Shown: piece by piece, positions 62,952 to 64,000 of the stretch | Layout: the number at the start of each line of letters is the position of its first letter | Numbering within the stretch: position 1 is the first letter of the stretch | Assembly (NCBI GenBank): GCA_937907415.1 | Contig: CALCHY010000048.1 | Location: 62,001 to 126,000, forward strand | DNA from: an uncultured Trueperaceae bacterium | GTDB taxonomy: Bacteria; Deinococcota; Deinococci; Deinococcales; Trueperaceae | DNA: 64,000 nt | Direction: 5' to 3' | Program-made: the position numbers and the translations under genes | The notes under the pieces: generated by a model | Seen by the model: only the letters and a program-made list of their open reading frames with translations | The model's database searches: none | Told to the model about the DNA's origin: nothing

Positions 62952-62977
62952 AGTCTATCTCTTTTTCATGTTTTCGC
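62952..62977 (-). promoter_or_regulatory. RNase H promoter with CATG motif
   Basis: The minus strand reads GCGAAAACATGAAAAAGAGA followed by TAGACT, a TANNNT box, about 35 nt upstream of the RNase H start. Confidence 0.45.
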
Positions 62978-63200
62978 TGGTCTTGGCTGGTGTTCGATTT
63001 GTCGACTTGGCCGTTTGGGGCGGCTTTTTGGTTCGGCGTGTAGCGTTGCTTAGGGATCCTTTGGCGTGTTGTGGCCTCGTGTTGTTTTTTTTGCGTGGCT
63101 GGTGGGCTTGCTTTCCTGGGCATTGGGGTAATGGCATACTGGGCGTAGGAAATGTTGGAGCGTTGTTCTCGCGCGTGTTATTGTTAGGAGTGTTCGGTTG

Positions 63201-63578
63201 ATGGTTTCGGTGTCTGTGTTAGTTCCGGTTGATCGGTTGGCGGATTTTTACTCCACGCTTGGGAAGTGGCATGTGGGGGACGCTGTGAAGGCTGCGGCGG
63301 CAAAGCCGGCTCGTGTTGCTCCGCCGCGTCCCTCCGGTCGCTACGCTCCTTTTTCGGAGTTTCTTCTTGGCATCTCGGGCGACTCGGCGGAGTTTTCGTT
63401 TGAGGAGGTCGAGGTGATCTTGGGTGGGGAGTTGCCTGCGTCGTCGCGGCGCCACAAGTCGTTCTGGGCTAATTCTTCGGATACGTCGCAGGGACGGTCG
63501 TGGGTGGCGTTCGGGTGGCGCGTCACGGGCCTGGATTGGGAGAATCAACTGGTTTCGTTCGGCCGCAGCGCAGGATAG
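63201..63578 (+). CDS. DUF7662-like small protein
   Basis: The 125-aa protein contains a domain (YAPFSEFLLGISGDSAEFSF, EEVEVILGGELPASSRRHKS and FWANSSDTSQGRSWVAFGWR) that matches my recollection of the DUF7662 pattern (YxPLxxxL...IExxxGxxLPxSAxxxxxWWxN...QxxAWxxAGW). Such domains occur near restriction and mobile genes but have no known activity. ATG 63201 has TAGGAG upstream; TTG 63198 is an alternative. Confidence 0.65.
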   Translation: MVSVSVLVPVDRLADFYSTLGKWHVGDAVKAAAAKPARVAPPRPSGRYAPFSEFLLGISGDSAEFSFEEVEVILGGELPASSRRHKSFWANSSDTSQGRSWVAFGWRVTGLDWENQLVSFGRSAG

Positions 63579-63638
63579 CGGCGGCTGCTTCCGGTTACCG
63601 CCTGTTGAGTTTCCGGTGCGTCCCTATGGGATGTGGGC

Positions 63639-63995
63639 TCAATCGTATGCGCCTCGGCCGACAATGTAGGGGCTCACCTGTTTCTTATCGGCTTGGGTGT
63701 GTGGAGTCGGGCTACCCACCAAGTTGAGCCGCGGAAGATCGGGTTGGTTTCGGCGTACGCGGGCGTCGTCTTGTTGTTGGAATGGGCCGAATAGGCTGAA
63801 GCCGCCGCCTGGGCTGCCGGTGATGAGTACGCATTGCTCTTTGCTCTTGGGCAGTGCCGTGTTGTCTGGGAGCTCTTCGGCGATTACGTCTGTGGTGGTG
63901 GCGCGTACGTCGTTGCGGCCGTAGGCGCTCATGATGCGTTTTGCTTCTTCAGCGTTGGGGGCTTCGATGATGCGGCGCTTGAGAACTGTGCGCAT
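63639..63995 (-). CDS. Hypothetical protein
   Basis: The 118-aa protein (MRTVLKRRIIEAPNAEEAKR...) begins with a segment like NAEEAKRIMSAYGRNDVRAT that suggests a small alpha-beta domain, and has a disordered C-terminal half. Its start is 5 nt from the window end, so upstream signals are not visible. Confidence 0.5.
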   Translation of the reverse strand: MRTVLKRRIIEAPNAEEAKRIMSAYGRNDVRATTTDVIAEELPDNTALPKSKEQCVLITGSPGGGFSLFGPFQQQDDARVRRNQPDLPRLNLVGSPTPHTQADKKQVSPYIVGRGAYD

Positions 63996-64000
63996 GACTT

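Noticed and set aside
1..64000. Search for tRNA, rRNA and CRISPR arrays
   Set aside because: No cloverleaf with a GGTTCRANYCC arm, no rRNA core sequence and no regularly spaced direct repeats were seen by eye; a short or divergent one could be missed.

Overview
The window is GC-rich bacterial DNA. It is most consistent with a Deinococcota (Truepera/Deinococcus-like) replicon, probably a large plasmid or a chromosome carrying an integrated plasmid-type region. The basis is the type IV pilus gene set, single-stranded-DNA-binding proteins with two OB folds per chain, and many starts that lack a Shine-Dalgarno site but have a TANNNT box 5-9 nt upstream (the leaderless style common in that phylum). 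No rRNA, tRNA or CRISPR array was seen, so the taxonomy is inferred.

Layout. (1) 1-13.4 kb holds a type IV pilus locus: the N-terminus of the PilB ATPase (off the left edge), PilC, a pilin, three minor-pilin-like proteins, and an operon pilP-pilMN-pilO-pilQ. An IscB/omega-RNA element sits exactly on the former pilMN/pilO stop-start overlap. A CAP-domain lipoprotein and a small secreted protein lie between. (2) 13.4-23.7 kb holds a secreted thermonuclease, RecJ, a DUF2227-like membrane protein, a DUF2726 protein, small secreted and acidic proteins, two miniature inverted-repeat elements, a BACON-subtilisin lipoprotein and a UvrD-type helicase. (3) 23.7-40.2 kb, almost all on the minus strand, is a plasmid-type module. 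It has a CobT-like VWA protein with a MoxR ATPase, a Sak4-like RecA-fold ATPase, an SSB, the prepilin peptidase, and a PRTRC cassette (E1-like ThiF, E2-like protein B, ubiquitin-like protein C, proteins E and F) led by a 489-aa unknown and a Crp-family regulator. The usual JAB peptidase (protein A) is missing and a membrane-protein gene on the other strand occupies its place. (4) 40.4-54.1 kb holds a TnpB-only element, a DNA ligase, secreted and ankyrin proteins, an SNF2 helicase, a second two-OB SSB operon and a complete IS200/IS605 element. (5) 54.2-56.7 kb is a parA-parB-orf partition operon. (6) 56.8-61.8 kb is an ABC uptake system with a cyclic amidohydrolase and a divergent LysR regulator. 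(7) 61.9-64 kb holds a deoxycytidylate deaminase, RNase H and small proteins.

How it fits together. The PRTRC genes encode a predicted bacterial ubiquitin-like conjugation pathway next to DNA-recombination genes (SSB, Sak4, RecJ, ligase, helicases). The prepilin peptidase needed by the pilus locus is embedded in the same block. A recurring intergenic motif (consensus ACATGAAAAACTGATAAY) lies upstream of pilus genes, the pilD-ssb operon and other plasmid-type genes, so a shared control circuit is possible. Three RNA-guided nuclease elements (one IscB, two TnpB) mark mobile-element activity. Two genes are broken by the same apparent one-base excess at CCCCAAGC.
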